Source of the DNA: Tanytarsus gracilentus
Lineage: Eukaryota > Arthropoda > Insecta > Diptera > Chironomidae
NCBI GenBank assembly: GCA_038502055.1
Contig: JAXRKN010000041.1
Coordinates: 2,523,501-2,587,500, forward strand
Length of the DNA stretch: 64,000 nt
Direction of reading: 5' to 3'
Below, in pieces: positions 1 through 11,965 of the stretch; position 1 is the stretch's first letter; each line of letters opens with the position of its first letter. Under the pieces are notes generated by a model that worked only from the letters and a program-made list of their open reading frames with translations, had not been told where the DNA came from and ran no database searches. Both the position numbers and the translations under genes were made by a program.

Positions 1-146
1 CTTGCGGAGAAATTATCGTCAGGCCATCAGAATAAAGGAATCCTTCTCGATAACAATGGAAATAATAAGCTCAGTTGTGCAATAAAACAGCATCCCTATC
101 AACAGAATAAACCAGCAACAAATGGAATTAATAAATTCATTGAAAA
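1..146 (+). CDS. Partial upstream coding exon, probably alternative 5' exon of the Bruno/CELF gene
   Basis: The first 146 bases are open in frame 1 and end at a strong GTAAGT donor (147-152). The encoded stretch is rich in Asn, Gln and Lys, with no recognisable domain. The exon ends in phase 2 (two bases of a codon left over), exactly what the exon starting at 841 of the Bruno/CELF gene needs, so it could supply a longer N-terminus than the start at 565. Its 5' end lies outside the window. It could instead be the last visible exon of an unrelated upstream gene; phase agreement alone has a one-in-three chance. Confidence 0.45.
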
Positions 147-564
147 GTAAGTATCCACGAGTTCTACTTTTCCACGAGAACATGTAATTTATCTTATCTC
201 TCTGCTGCTGCTGGCCTTATCAGGTTATCATTCTTTTGACATTTTGAAATGAATGCACACCTTAGTATAACACTTTGCGTTGAATTTAACGAAAAAAAAA
301 TGATAACAGGTGTCACTTACTCAAATTTGAGTTAGTTTATTTAATTTTAATTATAAACATTTATAACGTATTTTCAAATTTTCAAATTCGGCCAATCAAA
401 GTCGGAATTTTCGGCCAAACGAAGCCCTGAAAATAAAGGCACACATTTTTTTCGGAAAGTTCTTGACGGCAAAAAGTATTTTGATAAATAGTTAGATTAA
501 AAGTGCTTTAATTAATTTGTATAACAATAATTGTGATCATAAGTTGTGTCTAAACGCGTTGATC

Positions 565-3500
565 ATGTTGAATATGAATTTTCCTTTCGATATCTGCACA
601 AAATATGGCTACATCAATTATGGCCAACAGCTTTTTCGGCAGCCGAGCATTATTCCGCATGAATACGAATATGTCGATTATGACCGTAATTTGTAAGTTA
701 AATTTAAGCTATTCGAGAGATAATTGTCGTGAAAAGTCATGCGTATATCGTTAGTTTTCTTGAAAATTTCAAGTTTCCTGTAAGTCATGCTTTCTTCACT
801 GGAACTCACTCTTCTTTTATTTTTCTTTACACTCCTCTAGTGACGTGTTGAATAACAATAACGCACACACAATCAATCAGAATCAAGTGAACACATCGCC
901 CAGCAGTATGCAGCTACTCAATAAGGATGAGAATCAAGACAATAATAGCGATTCCATGGATCAAGATGAGCCTGATGCCGACTACATTAAAATGTTTGTT
1001 GGGCAGGTTCCGCGCTCAATGGATGAACAGCAGTTGCGTGAAATGTTCGAGGAATATGGCCGTGTACATACCATTAATGTTCTTCGCGATAAGTCTACGG
1101 GAATTAGCAAAGGTAAGCATCCGATGAGAGAATACAACATTTAATTCACACATATATCAGAATGGTAATGATGATGCGCCTAAGACAAAGTTTTTCTTCG
1201 TTTCTCATAAAAGTTTTCCCTCTTTTTCTTTTTTGATTTAATCTTATTCGTTTAAAACTTGTTTATTGTCTCTTTATCACTGTCAACAAATGAGTTGAAT
1301 TGTTATACCTTTTGATTTTCTCCCTTTACCCAACCTTTCTTTGTTTTTTAATCAAGGATCTCGCAAATTTGTCGCTTGATGAGAGATAAAAGTTTTTATA
1401 AAATTCTCGCGATCTCTCATTAAGTGACGAGTTTGCGACTTGCTATGCTAAATGATCTATATGTTAAGTATTTATTTATTTTTTGTTGTCTGCCCAACAT
1501 CATTATAATGCCTCTTTAAATACGTTATAATATAAACTACTCTCACTTTTAAAAAAGAACAAATTAAAGACAACGACTGCTTATCTTGTGATAACAAGCT
1601 GTGAGAGTTATTGCGTCTTGATCAAACAGAAAAAAAAATATCACAAACTCATAACGAATATTAATTAAATTTTTTTTGTGAGAACATACATGTTGTATGG
1701 CTTATACCGAGAGCTTTTGTTTCTTGTCTCATACTGTCTTTTTGCAGGTTGCTGTTTTGTGACGTTTTATGCACGAAAAGATGCATTGAAGGCTCAAGAT
1801 GCACTTCATAACATTAAAACTCTAATGGGGGTAAGTTAATCAACCGTTTTGTTGCATTTCATATATTTTTTCAAGTAAATGCTGAATTGCCATCTTTTTT
1901 TGTTACTCGTGGAATTAATATATATATATTTTTTTTGAAAGCATTCTAAGAAATGAAAAGAGATCAATGTTCTGTATATAATTTATTCTGTACGTTGTTT
2001 TCCCTTTTTATTGTCTCTTTGATTTTTCTCCATAACATCCAAAAATACTTTAAGTTCTATGCAACGTCGAGTAATTTGAAAAGAAAATTAGAGAAACAGT
2101 CGGCAGAATTAATTTAAGAAGAAATTTTAGCAGCTCTATAAATATGCCAACCTTTTATTCGCAAGAATTTCGAGAAAACAGTCTTCTTCAAAATTAAAGA
2201 CATTCTTCATGAGGTCGCTGGAAATTAAGTGCAAAAAATATCATCATTGCATTTTCTCTTTTCGCAGATGCATCACCCGATTCAAATGAAGCCTGCCGAT
2301 GGAATTAACCGTAACGGTGAGTAAATGCAATGATCATTACATTCGAGTATATGTGAGAGAAAAAAATTTTAAAAGCTCTTTATCATCTGAAAACTATTAA
2401 GTTTAATGTTTTAATTGAGAGCGCTAGCTAGAATGTTTCAAAACGCACAAAAATTAAATAAAAACTGAGCCCTCGCTTGCTTTATTATCTTCCCATGAAT
2501 CATAAACGAAAAATTTTTCCTCAGCAATTCAATGAAGCGACTGCATGAGTTTGTGGAGGTCAGTCGCGATAAATTTATTTTAAAAAAAAACTACAACCAG
2601 TACTCGCGCGAAATTTAAAGGAAAGAAAGCCATTGTGGAGTTATTTTGGCCCGCGATTCTCTTGATAAAGAAGAAAGAAAATAACTTCACGCGACTGCTG
2701 TAAATCGTTTGCATATCGAAATGTAATTAGAATTTACAAACACACACATTCAAGTTTTCTACTCTCTTTCGGTCAACGTATACACGACAAAAATAAGTTT
2801 TGTGCACGAAACAATAGAGAATGGAATTAATCATCCATGAAGATTTTATTCCATGGGTGCGTACGATTACTACTCACAACGTGCGCCTATATATTTGCTG
2901 AATGAGAAATATATTTAAGGTATTACAAATAATTCTATTCCGCTCGGAGATTCCATCGAATTAATTATGTTGAGAACGTAAATATTTTGCATAAACTTCC
3001 CTCTAATCACTCACTAAGCCAATGATATGTATTCGATGGTATGCGCGCGATAGAAAATTAAATTTAAACTATTAACACTGCACAATGACAAATATACATA
3101 GCAAGTAAAGGAGTATGAAATGAAATTGCAAAAAAAGAGACGACAAAATCGATTACAATCGAAGTTGAGTGCGCGAGTACGCGATGGGCCATCAAACAGT
3201 CGAAGCTGAAACGTGAGTCGAGGAAGTTAAATAGAGTTTAAAATGAAATTAATAATAATAGGCTTAACCAGTAGTGGATAGAGTGATTTGTTCGTCAAGC
3301 AATAAATTTTAATGTATTTAATCATATCACATTGTCGCTAGAGCAATGCCTGTGAAAAAACTTTACACCTAGAGTGCTGACACTGTATATAAGAGTGTGT
3401 GTCCATTGATATTAACATATTTAGAAGTGACATCTACGAGAGTTCTTACAGCAAAGCTCCTCTTTTCTCTTTAAAACAATATTTCGCCATTGTGATAACG

Positions 3501-6500
3501 TTTTCTCTCTTTCTAACTCCGACGACGATTTTTAAAATCTCTTTACCTTAACAATTTTAATTTCTGTTACTATACGGCTGCACACACATTGACGTGTATA
3601 ATAATAATAATGTGAGATGTTGTATATCGAGAATATATTGTTTGCTTAAACACAGAGTCATCGGCGATATATTGCTGCATGTATGAATGATTGACACAAA
3701 CGCGAGTACAGTGTTGTCGATGTTGAAGATACCCATATAAAAGTTTTTGTGCTGTCAAAAGGTATTTGAATATCACATGCTAAATGGTAAATAGAGCCAC
3801 AGAGCGACTCGCTGAGAGTACAAGTAGAAATGAAAAAGAAAAAAAATAGTTTTTTAATGTAGATGTTTTTAGTTGACAATTGGACATCAACAGTGAGCTA
3901 CGCGTAACATTTTCATAGAGCCGTCGATCTGTTTTTTTTTCAAACGAGAGACCTATAAAAATGGATAAAGTGAAACGGAAGCGATAACAGCAGCGTAAAG
4001 CGATTAGAGAATTTTTTTTCCTCTTTACCTTTTTTGAAAAGTTTTAAATAATTTTCGGTGCACTGTGAATAATTAAAGTCAAGTCGTGTATGAAATCACA
4101 AACACACCAAAGTGTGATTATTTGCATAAAAAATTTACATCCACTTGAAAGAGGATTTTTTGAATATGAAAATTAAATGACGATAGCAATTTATAAAGTG
4201 AGGTGTAAATTTTATTTTATTTAATTCTATCGTGTTTGCAAAAATAAAATTGAGTGACGTCGTCAGAAAAAAAAAATCGTTCTTATAGCGCAATTATTCT
4301 CCGTGTTACATTGAGCATTGTAAAATGATGACTTAACGAATTGCAAATAATAAAAGAAGAAAAAGTAATTTTGCATGATCATGCAATGTGCATTGAGCAT
4401 TTTCATTCTCTATACTCGTCATCGCGAATGTTTAGAGGTAAAAACTTTACTCATAAGACAATGCCACAGTTCATTAGTTCTCAACAATCGATGATAGGCG
4501 AGTGAGCTCGCATCGTTAATGTTTATAACTCATATCATCATAAAATGTGTAATGCTCAGTAATAATAATAATTTCAATTTGATATGTACCCATCCATTTC
4601 TTAACTTATGTGACATTGTGCTTTTTTTTATTCTGTTCCTTTTGTGATTTTTTTTCGAGTATATAGAAGAAAAATTTGCATTCAATTCTTTTTCTTTCGG
4701 AATCGCTTGTTTGTCAGCACTACATAAAATTTGAAGATTCATTACCTCACATAAAAGTTTGTCTTAATTCTTTATGCTTTGAGCATTAATTTAACCAATC
4801 ATAGAGGTGTTTTAAAAAAAGACCAAATGGTTCAAAAAAAAATTCAATGAAATTCTTTTGTTTAAGTCATTTGAAATCAACTCGCGTTGAAGGTTTAAGT
4901 CGCTAAAAAAATCCCGTGCTAAAAGTCCGCTTTATTGATGAATCTTCTTTCACAATAATTTTAGCTCTGTGTTCAATGTTTTTCTCTAAATTTAATTTAA
5001 AATTAGATTTAAGTACATGTACCGGTTGATTGAATGTATTGCTATCTCAACGACTGTAAATGTTTTATGTTCTACACCTCTCTTTAGGGTTTTCAATCAT
5101 TTAAAAGTTTATTTTATTTTCAAAAAAAGATTTACTGGAGATAAGATTTAATTTAATTTTCAAAAGGTATATATGAAAAAAGTTGTCTCGAAAATATTTG
5201 AGAACCCTAATCGAAGCTTAAATGTACGTGTAATTTAGTTAATCACATTTGAATCAAAATTCGATTGTTGTTGGGTGAAAACAAATCTTCTCTCTCACTC
5301 TTTGTACATTATTTAAATCATTCTATTTTAAATTAATGCCTTTCCGACGACGCTCGAATTTGGATTCGCCGACTCCCTAGCTATCTGAACACTTTTTGTC
5401 TCAGTGCTCGTAAAATTGTTTTGCGCTTCAAGTGTTGAGAGTCACGAGAATAATTCGAACGGAATTAATTTTTTTCCATCGAGTAAAATCAATTTTACTT
5501 TTGATTTTCACGAAACAAGACAAAAAAAAAAGATTGTCACAATTCAATAAAGTGCCCGCGAAGAAAATTAAATTATTAGAGAGAGAATTTTGCGTGCTTA
5601 TGTAAGAAGCTTTCTCGATGTTATGTAAAAAAAACTTGTCGCGAGCAATTTTTGTCGCTTGAAGAATTAAACTTAATATATTTACGTTTATTCTATATAG
5701 AAAAAAAATCGTGTTGTGTCTGTAGGGTCCTCATCGTGCTCATTGCCAGCTAGTGATTGTTAAATGCTATAAAAAAAATTGTGAAAAGTTCAATGAAAAC
5801 TAAAAAGAATATCGAGGCAAGAAACTAAAAGGAACTCTGTGAAAATTTCTCGAGAGCTGTAAATGTGTGTTGTGATGTAATATTATTTTTTTTGCAAATT
5901 CGAGGTCTCGAAACATGCATATTAAAAAAGAGTCATCGTCACCGTGTTGTTGATGAGATGAGTGTTTAAATGTGCTTCATATCTATCTCTCTCTCTCTAT
6001 TTTACTTTTTCACCTGGATAATAAACATATGATGTGTTAGTGGTATAATTCTGTTAATTACTGTCAAGTCACCTCTCTAAGTGTTGTTGTCGTATATCTC
6101 ACACTCGCTCGCGAGGGGAAATAAGCCATCATATAATTTGTAACAACAGCGAAACACATAACAATATTTAAAGTATCATAATTTCTTTCCTCTACCCCCG
6201 CTTTCATCAACCGCCGCGCGCTAATAACTGTGTGCGATCCGCTGGAATAATAAAAAAAAACTCTTGAAACCAAAAAATAAAACATAAAAATAAAAATTAA
6301 TTACGCTCATTACGCAAAATAAAATTATGAAAAGCAGAACCAAACAAACCACGACAGTAGTTGCAACTACCTCATCGACAAAAAATGCTGCTCAAACACC
6401 CGAAACGCCAGGTTTATCGAAGGCTTATCCTTCAATCAGCGCTGCCTATTGGCTTCCGACATCCAATTCAACCCCATATTTACTGCCAGGTTAGATAACG

Positions 6501-7961
6501 CTTGCGATGAAAAGAGCTTCTTATTATTTTTCTCTTCCTCTCTCACATAAATTCATTTTCTCATAAAATTGTGACAATAAAATTTAATTAATCATGAATT
6601 TTGATTCCGTTATGCGTAGAACGAAAATTGTTTGTTGGAATGTTGAATAAGAAATTCAATGAAAGCGATGTTCGGCAACTCTTCTCGGGCCATGGTTCGA
6701 TTGAGGAATGCACGGTCCTTCGAGATCCATCCGGACAAAGCAAGGGTTGTGCTTTCGTGACCTTCTCAACAAAACAAGCTGCAATTGGTGCTATTAAGGT
6801 AAAACCAATAAATTTTAATTATTAATTTTAAAATTTTAAAATACACTTTTATGTCTAGGCTCTCCATCAAAGTCAAACAATGGAAGGATGTTCGGCTCCA
6901 CTGGTGGTGAAATTTGCCGATACGCAAAAAGAAAAGGATGCCAAACGAATTCAGGCGATTCAATCGAACTTATGGAACTTTGCGAGTGCAATGCAAACAC
7001 CACCAATGACTGCCACTTCACCAATTTCACTATCATCACCGGCTGTGCATCAAACACAAACCCTCAATTCTAGTCCTTATATGGCACAAGACGCTATGCC
7101 AACGGCAAATCAGCTCTTACTTCAACAACTCTCGGCAATTGGCTTACAGCAACAGTTGTTGCAGGGTAAGATTTAATTAAAACAACTCAACTATTTAATT
7201 TAATAGTGAATTATTTAGGATTAGGTGCACAGGCAGCGGAAACCCAGCAACAGGCAGCAGTACCTACAACAGTTAGTCAAGCGGCCTCCACATTGTCAGC
7301 GGCTCAAGCAGCTGCAGGCATTTTGGGTCCGATTACCATGCAAAATCTTCTCACCCTCGCGGCAATGTCTCAACAGCCATCGCTGGCTACGAGCGCTAAT
7401 GCGCCACAATCGCCGCTTCATGGTGCGACCCTTTGTAAGTCAAGCAATATCAATGAGTTTAAAATGAAGAATAGTTATAAACGATACGATAATCAACACA
7501 TAGGGCCCGGATCTGCACAGCAGAGTATCGATGGATTGTCTTCGTTGTCCTCGCAATTGGCAGCTGCCGTTTCTCCAGCGACAAATTCACCCTTGACTCA
7601 ATTCACTTCGCCATTTTCCGCATCTCCGCATCTTGTAAATCCAGTGGTCTCGACGGCTATTGCACAAGCGGCAGGAAAGCAAGTGGAGGGTCCCGATGGC
7701 TGTAATTTGTTCATCTATCATCTACCGCAAGAATTCACGGACACTGACTTGGCATCGACTTTCATGCCATTCGGTCATGTGATTTCGGCAAAGGTCTTTA
7801 TTGATAAGCAGACTAATTTGAGTAAATGTTTTGGGTTTGTGTCCTTTGATAATATTGCATCGGCGCAAGCGGCTATTCAAGCTATGCACGGTTTTCAAAT
7901 CGGCACAAAGCGCTTGAAGGTGCAACTCAAACGATCCAAAGATGCCTCGAAGCCATATTAG
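565..7961 (+). CDS. bru: Bruno/CELF-family RNA-binding protein, three RRMs
   Basis: Exons: 565-692, 841-1112, 1748-1830, 2268-2316, 6620-6798, 6859-7165, 7219-7961; all junctions are GT-AG and the phases close to 586 residues. RRM1 begins KMFVGQVPRSMDEQQLREMF and is split by the introns after 1112 and 1830. RRM2 begins ERKLFVGMLNKKF (from 6620). A long Ala/Gln/Ser-rich linker follows, then the C-terminal RRM3 (NLFIYHLPQEF, ending LKRSKDASKPY), the CELF architecture of two adjacent RRMs, a divergent linker and one C-terminal RRM. CELF proteins bind U/G-rich elements to control splicing, translation and mRNA decay. The start at 565 is the first ATG of an open exon. The last exon contains a 69-base stretch (7435-7503) bounded by GTAAGT and ATAG that is stop-free and a multiple of three; it is probably an intron, giving 563 residues. 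Which fly paralogue (arrest/bru1 or bru2) it matches cannot be settled here. Confidence 0.93.
1361..1438 (+). repeat. 27-pair intronic hairpin in Bruno intron
   Basis: Arms 1361-1387 and 1412-1438 pair over 27 consecutive positions with a 24-base loop. Twenty-three pairs are Watson-Crick and four are G-U; there are no mismatches or bulges. It lies in the intron between the two exons that share RRM1. It could be a splicing-regulatory structure, a small-RNA precursor or the remnant of a palindromic element. The absence of A-C mismatches favours an RNA role. Confidence 0.6.
2317..6326 (+). other. Long Bruno intron with no coding content seen
   Basis: About 4 kb between the RRM1-completing exon and the alternative first exon at 6327. 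It is A+T-rich with short poly-A/T runs. Short open frames on either strand have random-looking composition and no flanking splice phase that fits the gene. A TATATAAG box sits at about 3385. A promoter for the short isoform should lie toward the 3' end of this stretch. Confidence 0.5.
6327..6489 (+). CDS. Alternative first coding exon of Bruno/CELF (isoform lacking RRM1)
   Basis: An ATG at 6327 opens 54 codons plus one base, ending at a CAG|GTTAGA donor. This phase-1 end matches the RRM2 exon at 6620, which is also what the exon ending at 2316 uses. The encoded N-terminus is Thr/Ser-rich (starts MKSRTKQTTTVV, contains SAAYWLPTS) and has normal coding character. No acceptor AG in a compatible phase precedes the ATG, so it is better read as a first exon driven by an internal promoter than as a cassette exon. 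The product would have RRM2, the linker and RRM3 only. Confidence 0.7.
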
Positions 7962-9540
7962 AAATTTTGTTCATATTCATCGTCGTCATCATCCAAAAAC
8001 AAACCTATGAGTTATAGTTAGCTAGTTTTTTCGTTATGAATTACATATCCTAAACTTCTTTTTTCTGTGCATCATTTTTCCTAAACAGTAGAAGCAACAC
8101 ACACACACAATTTCATGTGCACATTTAGAGCAACAATTTTCTTGATGTAAAAGTTTAGTGTTTTCTTTTCCCTGTAGTCAAAACGTACTTTTTCTTCTTT
8201 GTGAAAGGACATCTTTATGGAATTTAATGCTGCTCAGACAGATTTACACACACAAACAAACAATTTTTTTACCACTTTCTGTATCTCCTTATGAATTTGA
8301 TATCTATATTCTTAGCTATGTGACTTAGTTTTAAATGAATTTAAAGTATCGATTTGTGCTCGAGCTGTTGAAGTTTATGTGAAACTTTTGAAATATCGTT
8401 GTGAATCACGTTAAAAAAATAATAACTTGTCAGTGGTACAACTCAACAGCTTGTCAAGATTATGTAATGATTTTTTCTAAACATCCTAAATATTTAAATT
8501 AATGAATTAATTTTTAAATAATCTGCGTCTCAGTTATCGAAAGAAAAAAAAATTGTCAGCAAAAGTTTTTGTGCCATTCAAAAAAGAATTATGAGAGCGC
8601 GAGAGATTTCTTGAATTAATCAACAAAAAAAAAATTATATAAAATTGATGAGAGTAATTAATTTTTCTTTTAAGCTAAAAAATTATCGTATCAAATTAGA
8701 ATTCATAGTTCAATGTAGAAAGAAAAGATTTTTTTGTTCACAACTTTTATGGATTAATATTAATTAACGATAATAATTCATTTGACTGTTATCCTTTTTC
8801 TCCTATTATCAACTTAATAATTTTTTGTTTAAGAAATATAGAGACAACCTGAAATCGAAACCAAATTTTATGTTTTAAAATCATTTTATCATATGAAAGT
8901 GCGCCTTTGCAGTGAATCAATTACAGCTATTGAATCCAAAAAAAAGAGAAATAATCCCAAAGTTGGAAGATTTTTCAGTCTCTCTGAGCTTATGAGACTA
9001 GAAAACTTCTGTTGGAAAATGTGTCAATTTGAAAGCTTCTTGAGTTATATTGCAATCATTAATTTCTGTCTCATAAAATTATTTTTCCTTGCCCACTCCC
9101 GCTTCCATCGCATAATCATCATCATTTTTAAACATTCTTCATGTTCTCAAAAGGGATGTCATTTGTTACACTACCTTCTGTTCATCATCATAATCAACTT
9201 ACACACACAAACACTGTGAATATTTTAAGTCATCGCGAAAAGCGCAATTTCATATTAACTGAGAGGTTTTAAATGGACAGAAATTAAATGTAAATGAAAT
9301 TTCTGTATGTGTGAGTTTAGTGTAAAATTTATTTGTACCAAGGAATTAAATGAGAAAATAAAACCTATAAACACATGCTTAGTCACGGTTTAGCCAAATG
9401 TCATTTATTTCTCATTTTCCAATCCCTCCCCAAAAGAAAATGAAATCTATATATGAAATGTGAAATTTGTAACTAAAAAAATTGTTTTTGTAAAAAGAGC
9501 AAAACTTGAGTGTAACTCCTGAAAATAAATAAAGAAGAAA
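7962..9540 (+). terminator. Bruno 3' UTR and poly(A) signals
   Basis: No further coding potential follows the stop at 7959-7961. AATAAA signals occur at 9357-9362, 9524-9529 and 9528-9533. The convergent ABCG gene has an AATAAA on the minus strand at 9603-9608, so the two 3' ends are at most about 80 bp apart. Confidence 0.55.
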
Positions 9541-9710
9541 CTATATATGTATATATAGAAATGAAAAAAGTATAAGAAAAAAATCTAAAATTTGATTTCT
9601 TTTTATTGAAAATCTCTTTCAGGTGGCACATTTTGGGAAATCCAAAAAATTTACTGGAACTTTTTGAAAGACTCGATATAAAAAATATATAATTAACGTA
9701 TGAATAATAA

Positions 9711-11965
9711 TTAATGTTTTAATCTGTGTCTCATTAAGAAAAACGCAACTAGTCGAAAGACGACTATGAATAAAATTAGCACTATAATAACTCTCCAAAA
9801 TTCCATTGTCTGATCACAGGTATTATTTGTATTGCTGTCTCTGGCACAATCTTGAATTCCAATGTCTTTAAGCAACTGATTTGGACGCGAGTAACGACAT
9901 ATGGGTATTTCTTCTTCGCTATCGCATGCAATCTTTGTGCGATTGAAGCCCATAATTGAATAGACACTTCCTGTGAATTAATAAAAAAATTATGCAAACT
10001 TTTATTAAAAATGAAAATGCTAATCAAACCTTCCAACGCATATTTGAGAAATGAAATATGAAAAAGCCAATGCATTGATGTGTGCACATGATTTAATTGA
10101 ATGAAAAACCCTGAGAACACTAGAAACGGACAAATAAAAAGATTGCCGAGTATGCATCCCCATTTCACCTGATAAAATATTAAATATATTAAAAAAAATA
10201 TAATATAGGGAACAAAAATAAAAGTCACTCACATTAAACAGTGAAGAAACGATTAATCCAAGGCCTTGTCCGACGAACGAACAAAGCAAGTTAATTGCTA
10301 AAAATGCCGTAAAGCGTGACCATTCGAGGGGCTGATTCGTCAGGAAGTAAGTGATAAGAATGTAGCTGACGATGCAAAGAACTTGAAAGGGTAAGTCAGC
10401 CAGTGCTTGACTCACGTAATATGCCGTAAAGGAGTACCATCGATTAAAATGTTCTCGCTTTATTACCGGCAATTCTGCTGGAAAGGTTGTCTGTAGACTC
10501 GAAAAGGCAGTGAACATTAAAAACATTACAGTGTAAAAGATGAATTTAAAATTATCCATTAGATGAACTGCAGAATATCCGATTCTATAATAAAGAGCTC
10601 CAATGAAGAGTGCCACGAAGACATGAATTCCCAGTCTCATAGCTGACAGTGAGGGATTACGAGTAATTAATAGAAATGTTCTTATGTAGAGGTAGTAAAA
10701 TTGGCGGATAAAAGATGTCGAATAAAGATCTTTGTGGCAACTTCGTGGATCAAAGATATTAAGACGCAGATGTTTCACGCACAAGCTTATTGGATTTGAT
10801 TCGGCAATGATGGGTTTGATCAAGGGAATCATTTGACTTTTATCGAGCGGCAGAGGTGAGCGTGGTTCATTACAAAATTGTCTGTTTCTTCCGTTATCGA
10901 TTCGCTTTACAAGTCTATCGTTCTGATAGCCATAACCAATAGCATCTGTCGCTATTTCGAGTAGAAAATCCGCGGGATTATTGAAGGGCGGACAAACTAA
11001 GCCTAGTTGCGATAAGAATGGAACAACGTTCGAATGCCCGCCCTGATAAATGCAACGGCCATCTGCTATGGCGTAAATGTGATCAAAGGTCTCAAAAATA
11101 AGGGCTGAAGGTTGATGAATTGTACAAATTATTGTGCGCCCTTCCGCTGCCAACTGTTTCAAAAGACCCAAACACTGTGTCGTCGATACTGAATCGAGTC
11201 CCGACGATGGTTCGTCAAAAAACATCACCTGTGGATTATCGACAAGTTCAAGAGCAATTGAAAGTCTTTTTTGCTGTCCACCGCTTAATTTTTTTGTCAT
11301 TGTATTTAACGAGTCAGACAGTCCCAGACTATCTAGCGCGTCGCTTATCTAAAATAAGATTTTGAAGATTATTAGTTCAGCGATAAAAAAAATCAGTTCA
11401 AGCGTGCCGTACTCGTTTTGTTTTTTCCTCATTACTCATCTCGTTGCCGATTTTTAGATTCACAGAAAACCTCATTGCCTCGTTGACGGTCAATAATGGA
11501 TGAAGTTGATGATCTTGCATGATATAACTGCTAACATGTCTAAATTGCTTTTGATCTCTAAGCAGTCCATTTACTTTTATGGAACCTCTAATATTTCGAC
11601 TTGTATTGTAGCCCGACAGTATATCGAGGAGACTTGATTTTCCCGAGCCCGATGGACCTGCAAAATAAATAATAAAAAGACGTTGCGACGATTTTAAAAA
11701 ATGCACTCACCCATAATTGCGCTTAATTCTCTCGCATGAAATTCTCCACTTAAATTTTTTAATACTTGTTTTTCATCTATGAAAAAAGAGAGATTAATTA
11801 AAAAGGGCATTGATTTGTTTAATCAATTGAAAAGTGTGCAATATTCATTCGTTGCTACTTACATCGTCGAAAAAGTCCAATTTTTGTGTTATAACTGACA
11901 TTCTCAAAGGTAATGTTGATGTCTTTTTGGAATTTTGAACTTGTTGCGTCAGAACTGCTCGCCAT
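9711..11965 (-). CDS. ABCG-family half-transporter (ABCG1/4 type)
   Basis: Minus-strand exons in order: 11863-11965, 11711-11776, 11413-11657, 10233-11348, 10030-10168, 9711-9970; total 642 residues, the usual length of an insect ABCG half-transporter. The N-terminal nucleotide-binding domain has Walker A (GPSGSGKSS), the Q-loop region, the signature LSGGQQKR and Walker B (QVMFFDEPSSGLDS). The C-terminal half has about six hydrophobic segments and ends FRLVAFFLMRHRLKH. The order is NBD then membrane domain, as in White/ABCG proteins; the extracellular loop near the end has paired cysteines. Half-transporters dimerise and export sterols or other lipids, but the substrate cannot be told here. 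The donor after the third exon (GTACGG) is weak; it was chosen because it is the only one that keeps phase with the LSGGQ exon. Confidence 0.92.
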
